NCBI GenBank assembly: GCA_019915015.1
Contig: JAHBBC010000008.1
Span: 1,178,001 to 1,242,000, forward strand
Direction of reading: 5' to 3'
DNA: 64,000 nucleotides
DNA from: Auriscalpium vulgare
Taxonomy: Eukaryota; Basidiomycota; Agaricomycetes; Russulales; Auriscalpiaceae
Shown piece after piece: positions 10,685 to 23,061 of the stretch. The translations under genes were made by a program, and so were the position numbers. The notes beneath the pieces are model-generated. The model ran no database searches. It saw nothing but the letters and a program-made list of their open reading frames with translations, and was not told where the DNA came from. The stretch's first letter is position 1; every line of letters begins with the position of its first letter.

Positions 10685-12961
10685 TCATTTATCATGTATG
10701 AAGGAGAGAGCTGAACCTATTATCAGTAAATGTACGACAAGCAAATAGAACACGCGTACCATCACGGGGCCCGCGCTCGGCAGGATGTGTCCAACATTGG
10801 GCAGCGCGGAGCCGATATCGCTCAATGTCGTCCTACACGAAAGAATATTACGGTTCGGCAGTAGGAAGAATGACCGCTGCATGGTGTGAGTAGTGGCTGG
10901 CGCAGCATGAGGGAGAAACGCACGATGTGTCTCCCTTCTCCGACGAGCTCGTTTGTCCACGGCGTCCAACTGGAAAAGACAGAGACGTGAGGCGGTTTCT
11001 TTTGAAAGAAAGAGAACAATGATACCGCGATGTTCGCAATCGAGCAGGAAGAATTTATAATTGGGCAGCACGGCATGGAGCTGCCATCTTTGCGCGGGGC
11101 GGACGCGCGGGCAGCGTCGCATTTCCAGTATCTTCAGTGCATGCCCGGCAGCAGCCCGGGCTGCAAGGGAGGCCAACAGAGCGTCGCCGAGGCGCGGCGC
11201 GCCTGGGACATAGCTCGCGCGCAAGCTTACGTCGCGCAAGCGCAGCGAGGATAATGCAGGGAGCACCACTGTGGCTCAATTAGCATCGTCCAGAACTATG
11301 ATATGGCTGCGGGCGTACGCGCTGTCGGTGTGCCAGATATTCCAGGCTCTAGAAGACGACATAGCGCGGCGGCAGCGCTCCGCGCGGCCTCGATGCTCTG
11401 AACGGCGGGGATTTTTGGAAGTACCATCGCCCATGTGTTCTCGTTCCACGCGACGTCAAGCATGGCGAATTCGATCAGGTGCTCTGACCCGAAAATGCGT
11501 ACCGCCGTGAGCGTCAGCGTTCCGCGGCCCCACCGCAGGCTTCCCGGCGGGAAACGGACTGCGATGGGTGCCATGGAGTCGGGTGCCATGCCCCATCGGC
11601 GCGTACCGCGCCAGGCCATCACTGAGATCTTGGAGCCAGAGGTAATGGGCACGGACCATGGCGCACGGGACGAGACCAAGAGCTTCGTTATGGGTTTTCC
11701 AGGGCCGTGGAGGAAGGATCGGAGAGTAGACAAGAAAGGGGTAGGGTCCTCGTCTTCTGGCAGCGTTCCTGGGCTTCCTGTGAGCGATATGAATAGCTGT
11801 GACGTGGTCGGGAGCTCGATTCGTTGTAGGAGACGCTGCGCGTCGAAGATAGAGGCGGTCAGCTTGAAGTTGGCCATCCGCGGCAACTCGAGTACGTCCG
11901 CAGCCTCATCAATGTTCACAGAGGCGGCGAAGACAATAGCAAGAGTAAAATCTTCTAGAACGATCATCCTCCGTAAAGCTTCGACGACGTCCTCGAGGCG
12001 CGGCATATTCTGGCTGGTGATGTTCGCCGACTGCACCTCTAAGCTTGTCAGGGTTGCGAGGCACGGGGATGCCCAGTTGAATGCGGAGGGTGTTTCAAGG
12101 CGAATCTCACGAAGGGCGGGAGCGTGATTGGTGAACGCTCCGGGAAGTCCTGGCGCCAAACTGCTTTCAACCTTCAAGTCGATCCTCTCGAGTATCGGAC
12201 ACGGCTTGTTGGGAACCAAACGATGGCCGTATCGCCTGTCACGGTGAACTATTCGAAGATCCTTCGTGCGTTTGAGGTTGGATCGGATGACGTCATCTGT
12301 GTGAGACCATCCAGACGCCTCCTCTTCCCGGAAAACAGCGTAAATGGAAAGGGGATACTGCTGGCACCGTTCCAGCATCGCGCGATCCCAACGTTCGCTA
12401 GGAGATGGAAGCACCATCGTGGCCCACAGACGAGGGTAACCGAGCGCGGTAGCGCGCCACGCTCGGCAGACATGCGTGGCGCCTGGGATCCAGCCGAGCG
12501 AGGTGCTTATGAACGGGTGGAGGAGAGACAGCCACACGAACACCTTCTCGATCACCTCTGGCGGAAGCCGGGATACAGGGAGAAGAGTGTTTTGTCGGGC
12601 CCGTACAACCCGCATCGCACTGCGGATAGCGTATTCGTGTTCATGGTAGTGGCGCCGGACAGCTGCCTTGGCCCGTTCCAAAGTGGCCTCTTCATCGAGA
12701 CGCTGTTTGATGATGGCTTCCACGGCATGTTGCAGTGACGCCTCACGCTCGGCGAGGGTGTTGGAGGTGGTGTCGCTGAGGTCGAGGTTGTACTGAGGGA
12801 TGGTGCCGAGTTGCATGAGGCGGGTTTCTGCCGCGTTGACCCAGAACGGGGCAGTGTGCGTGGTCGAGGTTTTCGCATCGTGTCTGCATAGCGTGGGTCT
12901 CAGCCTTAGCGAGTGTGAGATAGAAAACCACGCACTTGTCGAGACCGGTCTCCATCGCCAA
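10685..12961 (-). CDS. F-box-like protein with chimeric C-terminus
   Basis: Exons 12961-12936, 12883-11319 and 11268-10685 give one 724-residue frame. The F-box-like core reads SRLPPEVIEKVFVWL followed by LGWIPGATHVCRAWR, preceded by a short helical region; the rest is a diverged leucine-rich region. F-box proteins usually recruit substrates to SCF ubiquitin ligases through Skp1. Exon 3 begins with the family C-terminal block (LPALSSLRLRDVS, later LHAVLPNYKFF). It then runs straight into about 110 residues that match not F-box genes but the last two exons of the neighbouring membrane-protein family (LDAVDKRARR, SFFLLP). So the natural 3' end has been replaced by a relic of another gene. The true translated end is uncertain. 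Confidence 0.75.
10720..11030 (-). pseudogene. 3' fragment of a membrane-family gene
   Basis: Matches the intron 3 / exon 4 / intron 4 / exon 5 region of the membrane-protein family: a polypyrimidine stretch and cttttccag acceptor, an exon reading LDAVDKRARRRRE, a gtgcgt donor, a catgcag acceptor, then the start of the last exon. It decays after that. It lies in the 3' exon of the F-box gene at 10685-12961. Confidence 0.6.
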
Positions 12962-14375
12962 CGAGCCTACTAGCGATCGGAAGGTACAAGCCCAAGCTGG
13001 AGAACCGGGAGATGGCAGGGAAGAGAAAAGATGCGGCGTCTATGTAGCTGTTGACTTCCTTCGGCGCGTTGCCTGTTGCTGAACGATATCGACGGGCAAC
13101 GCGGTTGACACGAGTCTGCGCTGAGCGCCTGTTACACCCACATGTGCGATACACGAGGGCTGGCATCCTGCGGTAGTAGCGCCGTTGCCTGACTCGGAGC
13201 GTGCAGGGCCCTCATTGCATCGCGGAACGGTGAGAGATGTTCCTACACTGTTCGTCAGCGCCTGTGACTCGTTCACCAGATAAAAACCACTACCCACACT
13301 CACCGCTTAACAACTCTCTTGGATGGTACTGCGCGCGTCCCGATGTCGAGACGTCGAGACTGTGTCAGGCGAAATTTTCGGGTCGACCACGGGCCGGCCC
13401 CGGCGCGCCCGGTGCGTGGTCTCGGCGTCCGGCCCCTGCACAGCGTACTGAAGCTCAATCAACTTCGTCCATATATTTTACGGCCGACAGGAGCTCGATG
13501 CTGGAAGTCTGGGTAGTGTATTGCAAAGTAATGCGACACAAGCGCACACTCTCATGCGACACTCTACTACATATCTCTATCGTCCGCACTCCGAAGGTGC
13601 TCTGCATCGCTGGGCAAGCGGTGGCGGGTCACGATGGCGGCACCGCGTCGACGGCACTCTCTGACGGCAAACGCCAACGCCGACGTGTCGCAAGAGGAGA
13701 AAAATGCAGCAAGAAGCGAATCACCCACCATAAGATATCCAGCCGACACTGAAGTGAAGCCGACTTGCGATAGGCCGCGCTCGAGATCCCTCTGTTGCAG
13801 ATGATGAACGAACCATGTGAGCAAATGGAAGTATAAAGGGACGCGATACCGTTCAGACAGATTCTCCGCAGACCTCGCATAGTAATACCGTCCTTGACCG
13901 CAGGCAGGGCGTCCCCTGCGACGAGTGCTGTACGGGAGCGCGCCAAAATGCTGCAGAAATCGGGCAAGCGCATCAGGGAGACGTCATGCAAGAATGAAGG
14001 AACTCAAACGACGCACCCGATCTGCCCACCATCTCCCCTGAGTGCAAAGGGAACGATCCAAGGTCCTTCCGCCCTTCGCTCTCGGGCCCATGCCATCGAT
14101 ATCTGCGCATACGTGGCGCGTGCCCGCCGTTGCAGAGGTGGAGTGTGACCGATATTCTGGGTACAGGCGGGTAAAGACGTTGCTGGTCATCAAGGAATCA
14201 GCGGCCTAAATCACAGGCTCGAACCGAACGGCGAGAAGGTGACCATAGAGGAGAGCTGTTAACGTGAGGATGCAGGTTCATATTGTGGCCGCTGCGAGAT
14301 TTGCGCTTTATCTACCTTGTTGTGTGCGACGTTCAGGCGCCTCATCGCCCAGTTCGTCTGCAATTCGAAACGGGA
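12962..14375. other. no supportable gene
   Basis: Several open frames of 80-170 codons overlap on both strands; none has a family motif. A minus-strand stretch near 13930-13990 (CSILARSRTALVAG) resembles short pieces near 18470, 27250 and 30005 built around an aaaatgctg(c/t)agaa core, so the region probably holds decayed members of a local repeat family. The 14290-14375 end resembles the sequence 3' of membrane copy A. Confidence 0.4.
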
Positions 14376-15319
14376 TCAGAATAGTGAGTACCCGCTTCTA
14401 AGTACGATCGATGCTGTGTACCGGTAGTACACCGCTGTAACCACGAACGGGGCTAATAGGTTCGCCACGATTTCAATGCTATTCTCCACGACAGCATACT
14501 GTGGACCCGCAGTCGGAAGGCTGAAAACTGCATGGCGTAAGTAGTGGCCGCCGGTGCAGACGTGATGGATATACGCACGATGTTTCCACCTTCCCTGGCG
14601 TGCTCGTTTGATGACGGCATTCATCTGAAGACGACGGAAACGTGAGGCATTTCTGAAGATTAAAAGACAGGGACTACGTACCGCAGGTTTAGAAATAGAG
14701 GTCAGGTAGATGAGTGCGACGGGGAACATATAGAAGATCCCTTTCTGACCGATGCTCGTATCCGGCTGTTCGGTATGCGACGATGGGGCTGCGACAAGGC
14801 GCATCAGGGATCGCACCAAACGAGCGTACATGTAAACCAATCCGATGTAATTGACCGCAATCGTGGCAGCTGAAAAGACAGTTCAGTCGAGAAAGCCTTG
14901 CGGTGAGCAATGCAGAACGTACTTTCGAGCACGAACCGCACAAAGTACACAAGAACCGCGGCGTAGTCGTAGTGAAGCAGCCATCTGAGAACGGGAGGCT
15001 CCACGGCTTCGAAGAGACTGAGCCAGTACAGCCTACACTCGAGCAATGTCGTCAGCGACTGCTCCAGAAAGGCGACAAAGAGGACTCACAATGAAGCAGA
15101 CAGGACGCCTGAGATCAGCTCTAGCGTCGTCGGGGCTGCGCTTTGGCCCTGGTACGAGAGCACCGCTTTCGAGATTCCGAAGGCGGCGAAGAGCGCGCTG
15201 CTGAGTATTCGGATGCCGGTGACCTTGATCAGTAAGAGCGGGCGACTAGGCGATGGATCCGATGTCGAAGGGTCTGCGGGGTTTGGTTGGGAGTCGGGCG
15301 CATGTTCTTGGACGGGCAT
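14376..15319 (-). CDS. multi-pass membrane protein, family copy B
   Basis: Cleanest member of the membrane family. Exons 15319-15090, 15032-14923, 14869-14682, 14624-14579 and 14527-14376 sum to an exact frame of 241 residues. It carries all family landmarks: [67 protein letters not shown], a basic linker (MNAVIKRARQGRWKH), LPTAGPQYAVVENSI and the ending SGYSLF. Hydrophobic segments in exons 1, 2, 3 and 5 suggest about four membrane spans. No catalytic motif is visible. Same strand and same exon plan as copies A, C and D, so the set arose by duplication. The start was chosen at MPVQEH because an upstream methionine-free stretch precedes it and copy A aligns there. Confidence 0.8.
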
Positions 15320-16841
15320 CGACAGGTTGTGGGGGAGAGGAGGAAAAAAGGGCACAGTGACATTGCGATTCCAGAGGTACCAAGCGTGCGCGTGCAAAAT
15401 AGTTCAACATTTCGCCCGAGCCCGATAAAAATCCGGTGTACTTATCAAGTCACTCCCAACTCCTGCGTTGCTCTTGCGTCTTCCCAACCCGCCGTCGCCC
15501 CGCCATCGTCGTCGTCGTCGTCGTCGTCTTCGACGACGCCTGCCCACCCTGCCGCCGTGCCCGCCACGTCGCTCGCAGCGCAGATTGTGGACGACGTCAC
15601 CGTCCTTTGACGACGCGTCCGTGTCCTCCCTCCCCACTCGTCCTCGCGCCTCCCATCCAACCCGCCTCGTCACGCTCAGAGCAGCGTCGCCGCCGCCACA
15701 TCACCCCAGGCCGCTGGCACCAGGCACCCACCGCCACTACCTCACCTGCGTGTCCACACACGCGTCGCCATGACGACAACCCCGACCACCGGAGCTACGC
15801 TTCAACGCGCCTGCGCAGCGCTCGCGACGTGCCCTACTCGAGGACGAGGAGTTGTGATGGAGTAGCCTGTAGAGGGCAGAGCGAAGGAGAAGAGGGAGAT
15901 ATGTTACACGTGAGTCCCCGCTACGCCCTGCTACGCCCATCTCGCGCCCGCCCGGCCGTCATCATGTCCCTCGCCACACTTTGCCGTCGTCCTCGCCCTC
16001 GCGCCCGCAGCTACCGGTCATCTTGATGCCCGGGGCCTCTCAGGCTGCATTACGCCTGTCCATGCGCCCCAGCGGCACGGCCGCCGCCTCTCGCTCTCCG
16101 TACTTACGCCCACATCCGCTCCGCACGCCGTGTACGCCCACGGCCTACGCCCACGCTCTGCACGCCCGCGCACACCTTCCTCGCATGCTGCGCAACCACA
16201 CAACATCCTCGCACGCCTCTGTTCCCTCGCGGCGCGCAGCCAGAGCCGCCACGTCACCCACCCGCGCCAACGCCGCACCCTCCCTCGCGCCCACCCGCAC
16301 TTTCTTTACGCCAGCTCCGCGCCTTCCCGTGCCCCTTCTGACGTCGTTCACCCCCACCGCCGTGGACGCAGATGCCTCCTGTACTATAGCTCGCGATAAC
16401 TTGAGATAACTACGCGATAACTACGAGAATGCACTGTATCTCGACAATTTGCATATAATCGATGTTCTCTGGTGATGTTTTGGTGCCGAAAGTGAAGGGG
16501 GCAGTATGAAACAACCATCATCAACATACCTAGGTATCATATTTTGACAGCCAACGAGGTGACTGAGGCTCGTACGACGGTGCGTCCGGCGCATCACGTG
16601 ATTTCCTTCGACCGCTGGTGTATTGCAAAGGACGAGCTTTTGGGATGATTTCTTGACGCGACAAGAGGTTTTTTTGCATACTCATATTCACTCCCTGCTT
16701 TTGGTAGCTTAGCCGTAGATGCCCCGGCCAGTATATCCACGGATGTGCATACCGGCACGTCCGGGCCGGTCCAGGCCGCTGCGCGGTGCGCCACCTGCTG
16801 GTGCATCCCTTCGAGCAAATCACCTGTGATACGAGACGGGA
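15320..16841. other. GC-rich, pyrimidine-skewed low-complexity stretch; no supportable gene
   Basis: From about 15430 to 16380 the plus strand is strongly C-rich with cgtc and ccgc runs, so long open frames (up to ~196 codons) appear on both strands by composition alone; their translations are Arg/Pro/Ser-rich without motifs. 16380-16840 returns to ordinary composition and holds no recognised gene. Confidence 0.5.
15505..15529. repeat. (CGT)n microsatellite
   Basis: About eight tandem CGT triplets, followed by an inverted cgacgacg, inside the low-complexity stretch. Confidence 0.9.
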
Positions 16842-17796
16842 TCATAGTATTGAGTATCCTCTTTTAATTGACATCCATAATGTGTACCAGCCGTAAACAC
16901 CTATAGCCATATACGTGGCTATCAAATCCGCTGCCATTCCGATGCCATCCTCCACTGAAGAATACTCTGGACCGGCAGTGGGAAGCATGAAAACTGCATA
17001 ACGTGATTAGCGGGTGTGGCACACATGAGGATCAACGCACAACGTCTCCACATTCCCCGGCGTGCTCGTTTCATCACGGCACCAAACTGGAAGCGACGGC
17101 GACGTGAGGCGGTTTCTGAAGGCAGTGATACAGGAAGCACATACCGCAGATTTGGAAATAGAGCCCAGGAAGATAAGAACAACAGGGAACAGATAGAACA
17201 TAACTTTTTGACCCGTACTTGCATCTGGCTCGTTGAAATAGGACAACGGGCCTACAACGAGGCGAACCAGGGTCCGCGTATAACGAGCGTACGCGTAGCC
17301 CATTCCGCTGTACTTGACTGCAACTATGGCAGCTGCAAACACAGTGAAGTCTAGAAAGCCTTGGAACAAAACAAAACGTACTTTCAAGCATGAACCGCGC
17401 GAAGAGCACAAGGACGAAGGCGTAGTCATCGTGAAGCAGCCATCTGAGCACGGGAGGCTCCACGCCCTCGAACAGACTGAGCCAGTACAGCCTGCCCAAT
17501 CCCATTGTCACCGAAGATTCGCGAGCGACAGCAAAGGCGACTCACAAGGACGCACAGATGACACCAGAAACCCATTCAAGCGTAGTAGGCGCCGTGCTCT
17601 GGCCCTGGTACGAGAGCACCGCTTTCCCGACACCGAGGGCGGCGATAAGAATTGTGTTGAGCAAGCGGATGCCGGTGATCTTGATCAGCAAGAGCGGCAA
17701 GGGCTGCGAAGATATCAACGCCGAGATATCTGCTTCTTCAGCGCTAGGTGCATCAGACTGCCGTCGGGGCGTACGTCGGTGTAGCTGCATCGACAT
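16842..17796 (-). CDS. multi-pass membrane protein, family copy C
   Basis: Five exons with the family plan. Exon 1 starts at 17796 (MSMQLHRRTPRR) and reaches LLLIKITGIRLLNTILIAAL and YQGQSTAPTTLEW. Exon 2 has [19 protein letters not shown]; exon 3 has EPDASTGQKVMFYLFPVVLI. The small basic exon is FGAVMKRARRGMWRR, and exon 5 has FMLPTAGPEYSSVEDGI, ending at a stop at 16842-16844. Donors are gtgagt, gtacgt, gtatgt and gtgcgt. The frame is open through all joins I could check. Close in sequence to copy A. Function unknown; presumably an integral membrane protein of about 250 residues. Confidence 0.75.
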
Positions 17797-17847
17797 GTTG
17801 TGAGGGCAAGAAGCAGAAGGGTGCCCTTAGGCCCACTGACAGCGCGC

Positions 17848-17872
17848 ACCGCCACCGCCGCCACCGCCACCG
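17848..17872. repeat. (CCG/CCA)n microsatellite
   Basis: Imperfect run of gcc/acc triplets just upstream of membrane copy C, encoding a poly-Gly string on the minus strand. Confidence 0.85.
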
Positions 17873-18116
17873 AGACACGTCTCCCACCTAATATTTATGT
17901 AAACCGTCGATGGGCCAGGAACGAAAGACAGATTTAAAGTTGAAGTCCGATTGAGCAGACGAAAGTAACAAAGGGCGGGCGCAACATTGAAGGATGGCTC
18001 GTGTATTCCGGATGTTTCTGCCACAGATCCTCGTCAGCGCGTCCCAGCGCATTGCCAGCTTCCTTGACAGCGATCAGCAGACGTACGCATGCCTAACAGA
18101 AAGGAAGAGCGTACGT

Positions 18117-18340
18117 CTACTGGGGTCCGCACTCGGCAGGATGTTTGGCAGCGCCGGCACGGAGTCGGGCGAGGTGCGCGGCGCCGATGCACAGCTCTAG
18201 CATTTTTAGCGCATGCCCGCAGCACGAGGGATGCGAAATACCGTATCCACTGTCCAACGCACTGTGCACGGGGCCGTAGCTCTCGTGCGAGCTCGTGTCC
18301 CGCAGGTGCAGTGTGGTCAGCGCTCGGCGCACCGCTGCCG
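18117..18340 (-). pseudogene. C-terminal fragment of an F-box-like gene
   Basis: Reads RALTTLHLRDTSSHESYGPV and then GHALKMLELC, which aligns with the last exon of the F-box gene at 10685-12961 (SSLRLRDVSLRASYVPG, GHALKILEMRRC). No F-box core or upstream exons remain nearby. Confidence 0.5.
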
Positions 18341-20132
18341 TCGCGCGGGGTGCAGGACTACAGAAATAGACGGATCGTGCACTGTCGAAGGAGAGCGGAA
18401 GGCTGTTGGAGACAAACAGGGGGTAGAGAGGTCACGATGGCTTGAGAATTGGCATACAATCGAAAAATGCTGCAGAAGACGGTCGAGGGCGCGTCAGGAA
18501 GGCATACCCATCTCTCTCGGGCCCCTACCGTCGATATGCTATCAGCATGTGCGCATAGTGGCGCGCACCGCAGCGCGGCAGGTGACACGAGCCGGAGCAT
18601 GATCACGATGAAGGTCTACCGCGCTCAGCTGGACAAGCGACGTAATGGACAGCGTGTCGCAGAGCTTGTGAGAGACGCGTGGCGAGTCTAAGCCATGAAA
18701 GAGATGACCTTGATGAGCGTCATTCGGAAGCAAAGCGAAGAACTTACTTACTACCTCCACTAATTATAGGAGTTGTGCGCGTACACGCTCGAGTAGATGA
18801 TGCGGAGCGATGGAGGCGCGGATGTGCTGTGCCCAGCGCCCACTTGGCCGCGATGAATAGGGCAACAGTGGGCCATCGATGTAGCGCAAATCACGGGCGA
18901 TGAGGCGAGGTACTTCAGGGATGGCCGCGCGACTTGTGAGGATCGTAGAGACACTGAGTCCGGGTGCACGCGTATGTGAAGGCGGAATCTCGTTGAGTTG
19001 GGTCGGCCCGTGACGACGCTGGGTCATAGATTGTTCTCCAAGGGACACCGAGCATCCTGGAAGAGCGCACGCGCGCTTTTAAAGTGTCCTTGGTTGCCTT
19101 AGTCCGGGCGATCAGCAGTTAAAATAGCGGTCTAGGGCTCGAGTACGCACAGAGCAGCGAGTGAGGCGATTGAACGGGACTTGAGCGGCCATCCACTGCG
19201 AACTTGCGTCCTACATCGTCATGTATAACTCTCGGTAAGTACAGGTAATGATGGATACGATAGCTCGAAGTCTGCGATATAGCAGACTATCGGGTCGGCT
19301 CGCTGCAATCATTGAGCAGAGAGCATGCCACGCGCCGACCTTCGGTGCGACCCTACTCGCCACGTAGGTTTTGTCTCCAGAGGCTGTAAAGCGGGGGTTG
19401 ACCAGGTCGTTTCTCTGCGGAAAATGAGAGATGCTGAGCGCGGTGTCACCGAGAAGAGAGAGGCAGTTCAAGACGACACCGTGGTGGTCACGGTGTGCGG
19501 GGCGATGTCGGCGAATCCAGGCCGGAGCCGCGCGTCTTCCGGCCGACTCCGTCGCCCTTGGAGTTGGACTTCATAGCTTCAACGGTCTGAACTACTACCC
19601 ACCGTCCTGTATAGCGACTACATTTCCTCCTCTCAGCCTCCAAGACATTCCCTGTGGTGAGTCTTCTGCTCTCATGTATCCGCTTAACGCGGGACAACTG
19701 ATCACAACGGGCAAGGAGCAGACATATGACATCGGGAACGAACATCTTGAGCAGAAGTGACAGACTATTTCACGACTACTAGTGGGGTGCCTAGGTGCGT
19801 TCGTGGACGACTTTGACTTCGGTTTTCTTCTGATGCATGTGTAGGGGTTGTACAGCCGTCTTCGACCATTATTTCGCTAGGCTGCCAGACCAATCTTTCA
19901 CTGCGTCCTACTACACCAGCTTCGATCTCCCTCCTGTCTCTTTTCTCGAACTCTGAACACGTTGACGCGTCAATTTTTCTGCGCGTCTCCCATCCAACCT
20001 ATCGTGTGCGACCGGCGCTGAATGGAACACGCCTCGTCGGCCGAACGCTACCACGTGGCGCGCACATTGAACGGCTTCCTCTCCAATCCAGCGTCGCAGT
20101 TACCATCCTTGTAACGCCGTGCTACCCCAATA
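18341..20132. other. no supportable gene; upstream region of the next F-box gene at its end
   Basis: 18440-18500 contains the aaaaatgctgcagaag block that recurs at 13950, 27250 and 30005. 19925-20130 is the upstream region of the F-box gene at 20133 and has a recognisable counterpart upstream of the paralog at 59740 (for example cgcgtgcgaccggcgctgat there, cgtgtgcgaccggcgctgaa here). Confidence 0.45.
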
Positions 20133-22715
20133 ATGTCTGTCGATGCTAGCAGGTGCGAGCAGTTAGCTCATCCACCCTCATGGCATCCGACTGATCTCAT
20201 CGCGCTGCTACAGAATTCCAGATGGCACGTCGTACTGGTCCAACGCGTCTGCAACTCGAACCACGCAGCTAGGAGCCACACCCCAGTACATCATCGACAT
20301 AGCCAACAACCTGGGCGTCGTCGAGGACCGGGAGGCATTCCTACGCGCCACTATCTCCACCATAGTTCAACACCGCGAGGACGAAGAGCGCGCACTTTGC
20401 GCAGCGATCACTGCAATCAAACACTGCTACGACAAGCGCCTCGTTGCGGCTAAAGCCGCACTACACGTTGCGCGGATCCAGCATAACACTCTCATTTCTG
20501 TCGCTCGACTACCAGTCGAAGTCCTCGAGCGCATCTTTCTTTTGCTAGTAGCTCAGGACCCATTCAAGTCTAAGCACCTGGGCTGGATACCGCGGGCTAC
20601 GCACGTTTGTCGCGCATGGCGGCAGGTGGCACTTGGGTACCCACGTCTGTGGTCCACCATGGCACTGCCCCTTCGGAACCGGGAATGGACAACCACCATG
20701 CTTGCGCGATCCGGAACCCATCCACTCACCATTAAAGCTGGTATGTGCCTCGATGAAGACACCGATATTGAAAGCAACACAGATAGTGAGAGCATCGTCG
20801 ACTCGGACAGCGAGACGTCCGCAGATCATTCCTGGGCCAGGATTGACCGCGCGGCCGAGAGGACCAGGGCCTACGAGGGGAAGCTCATCTTGCGAAACCT
20901 ATACCGCACTTGCAGCCTCCGCATCATATCGAATTCCCGCTCCCGCAATTCCCTCGATGTCCTTGGCTCGACGTATCCTATGCTTGAGAGGGTTGAATTT
21001 GAAACTAGCGATGACAGCAGGTTTCCTGACGCTCTCGGGTCTCACACACCCGCTCTGCGTGAGTTCTGCGTCATCTGTTGGGGAATTGATTTTTGCTGGA
21101 CATTCCCTTACCTGACGACCGTCGTCACTTTCGAGCTACGGCGAATGAAATTTGGGAATCGGGAGGACGAGATGTCTTCATACCTTCGGTGGTGTGCGCC
21201 AACGCAAGACGATGTCGTCAACGCCCTTCAGAGGATGCCGGCGCTGGAGATCCTAATCATTGACACCTATATTCGTAACCATTCCGTGGACGCAGATGCT
21301 CAAGCAGCCACCGTTAATCTCCCTCGACTCGTAACCCTGAGCCTTATCACTCGTTTCAGGGCTGCACAGCTGTTATTTGCGCGGATAACGATCCCATCCT
21401 CTACCAGCTTGAAGATCTCACTCCAGTACAACACCGACGACAAAACTTATGAGGACGAGGCTCCGAGAAGAGAGGATCCACGAGCGTTCTTTTTGGCACT
21501 TCGACCACACCTCCACAGCCCCGACGCCGACGACAACCCCATCGTCAAGCTCGTTATTACATCAATGGGTCCTTGGTCTGTACCTGTCACTGCTGCGACG
21601 GGCGTCAAGATATGCGCATGGCGCGGCGATGAGAGGGCGTACACACCACCCGTCATCCTGGTGCTTCCGCCGGGCAGCAGGCGGTGGGGCGGCGGCACGC
21701 TGGTGCTCGCAGCTGTGCGCGCATTCGCCTCTGAACACCTGCGCGAGCTTGCCGTGCTCGATGTTGCGTGGGACGAGGCGACATGGGCGACAGTACTTGA
21801 GGCCGCACCCGCTGTGCGGAGCATCGAGGCGGTCGGCGGTGCCGCGTTTGCTCTGTGCCGCGTCCTCGCTGGCTGCTTGTCCGCGCCCATGTCCGACACG
21901 CCAGCTCAAGGTGTGCATAGTCAACGCGATCCACACCGCCAGGCAACACTAATTGCCCTCTCTATTAGTCGTCCTTCCCGACCTGACGTCACTGACACTG
22001 CGCGATGTCAGCTTTAACGCGCGATATGCGCGACGCGCTCTGGACCGCAGGAATTTGGCGCCGCGCCTGCGAGTTGGCGACCTCCTCCCGGAGATGCTTT
22101 CCGCGCGCTCACGCGCTGGATTCCCCCTGGAGTCCTTAAACCTTCGACGCTGCAACCCCGTCAGCCCCACACATCTATCTCAGCTTCGAGCAGTCCTTCC
22201 AGACGTTCTGATTGTCGAGCCGTGTGGAAATCCTCCGGGCTGTGCGTACCCATATACGCATACACGCGCCGGTCGTTGTCTGACCTCTTGCTCATCGCAG
22301 CACGAACCCTTCTGTGGGGATCTTCAAATATAGGCGACTGCGCGACCAAGAGCATCCTTGCCGAACGCCGCGGGGGCACGCTGCTCGTCTGCGCGCGACA
22401 CCGTGCAGACAGCAAGTCGGAAGAGCTCGTAGTCTTGGACGAGCTTGAGGTCAGAGATGATCAATATGAGCCACAGGACACCGAGGTGTTGACGATGTGA
22501 GTGATGAACACAGGACATCGCATAGATTTGATTGCTGACGTGGTTGCGATTTCAGGTTGGGCTATCGGGTCTACAAGTCAGATTCAGAGCTGGTCGATGG
22601 AGATGAAGAAGATGAGGGCTCGGGCACGTATGAAGAAGATGAGAGCGAGGTTTGGTACGAAGAAGAGGAGGGCGAGAGTCCGCACGAAGAAGGGGAAGGG
22701 GATGCTGAGGACTGA
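20133..22715 (+). CDS. F-box-like protein with acidic C-terminal tail
   Basis: Exons 20133-20152, 20214-21910, 21969-22241, 22301-22496 and 22556-22715 sum to an exact frame of 781 residues. Exon 1 encodes only MSVDAS and splits a Ser/Arg codon, as in the paralog at 59740. The N-terminal third is a helical, charged region. The F-box-like core reads ARLPVEVLERIFLLLVAQ and GWIPRATHVCRAWRQVALG. A diverged leucine-rich region follows, with LPDLTSLTLRDVSFNARYA near the C-terminus. The last exon is strongly acidic (many Glu/Asp, DGDEEDEG, YEEDESE). Expected role: substrate adaptor of an SCF ubiquitin ligase, inferred from family. Intact and likely the functional sister of the truncated gene at 59740. 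Confidence 0.85.
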
Positions 22716-23061
22716 AGTAGTTTGTTCTTATTGTTCCCATACAGAACCCGACTTGCTTCCGTGCATCTCAGGATGCCTCAATGTGACCGATAACCGGAAA
22801 ATCCAGTTGGTGACCGTCAGTCGAGCATTCGTAAAAAACACGCGGCTGCCTCGCGGTGGACTTTGTCAACGCAGCACGAGCTTCACATACAAGCATTCTG
22901 CTACCACGAGATCCTCCTAGCACCCGTTTGCTCACGCTATCTCTCCTCAAGGAGGATACCCATCAGAAAATTCGTGCTGCAATGAGCGTGGCGTCAGCAT
23001 GACACTGTCTACAAGAGCGAGCATGTACGCACATTCCCCGGGTTGAAATCCACTCACAGCT

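Noticed and set aside
15436..16409. Long overlapping frames up to 196 codons in the C-rich region
   Set aside because: Arg/Pro/Ser-rich on several frames at once, the signature of biased composition without stops; no domain and no paralog.
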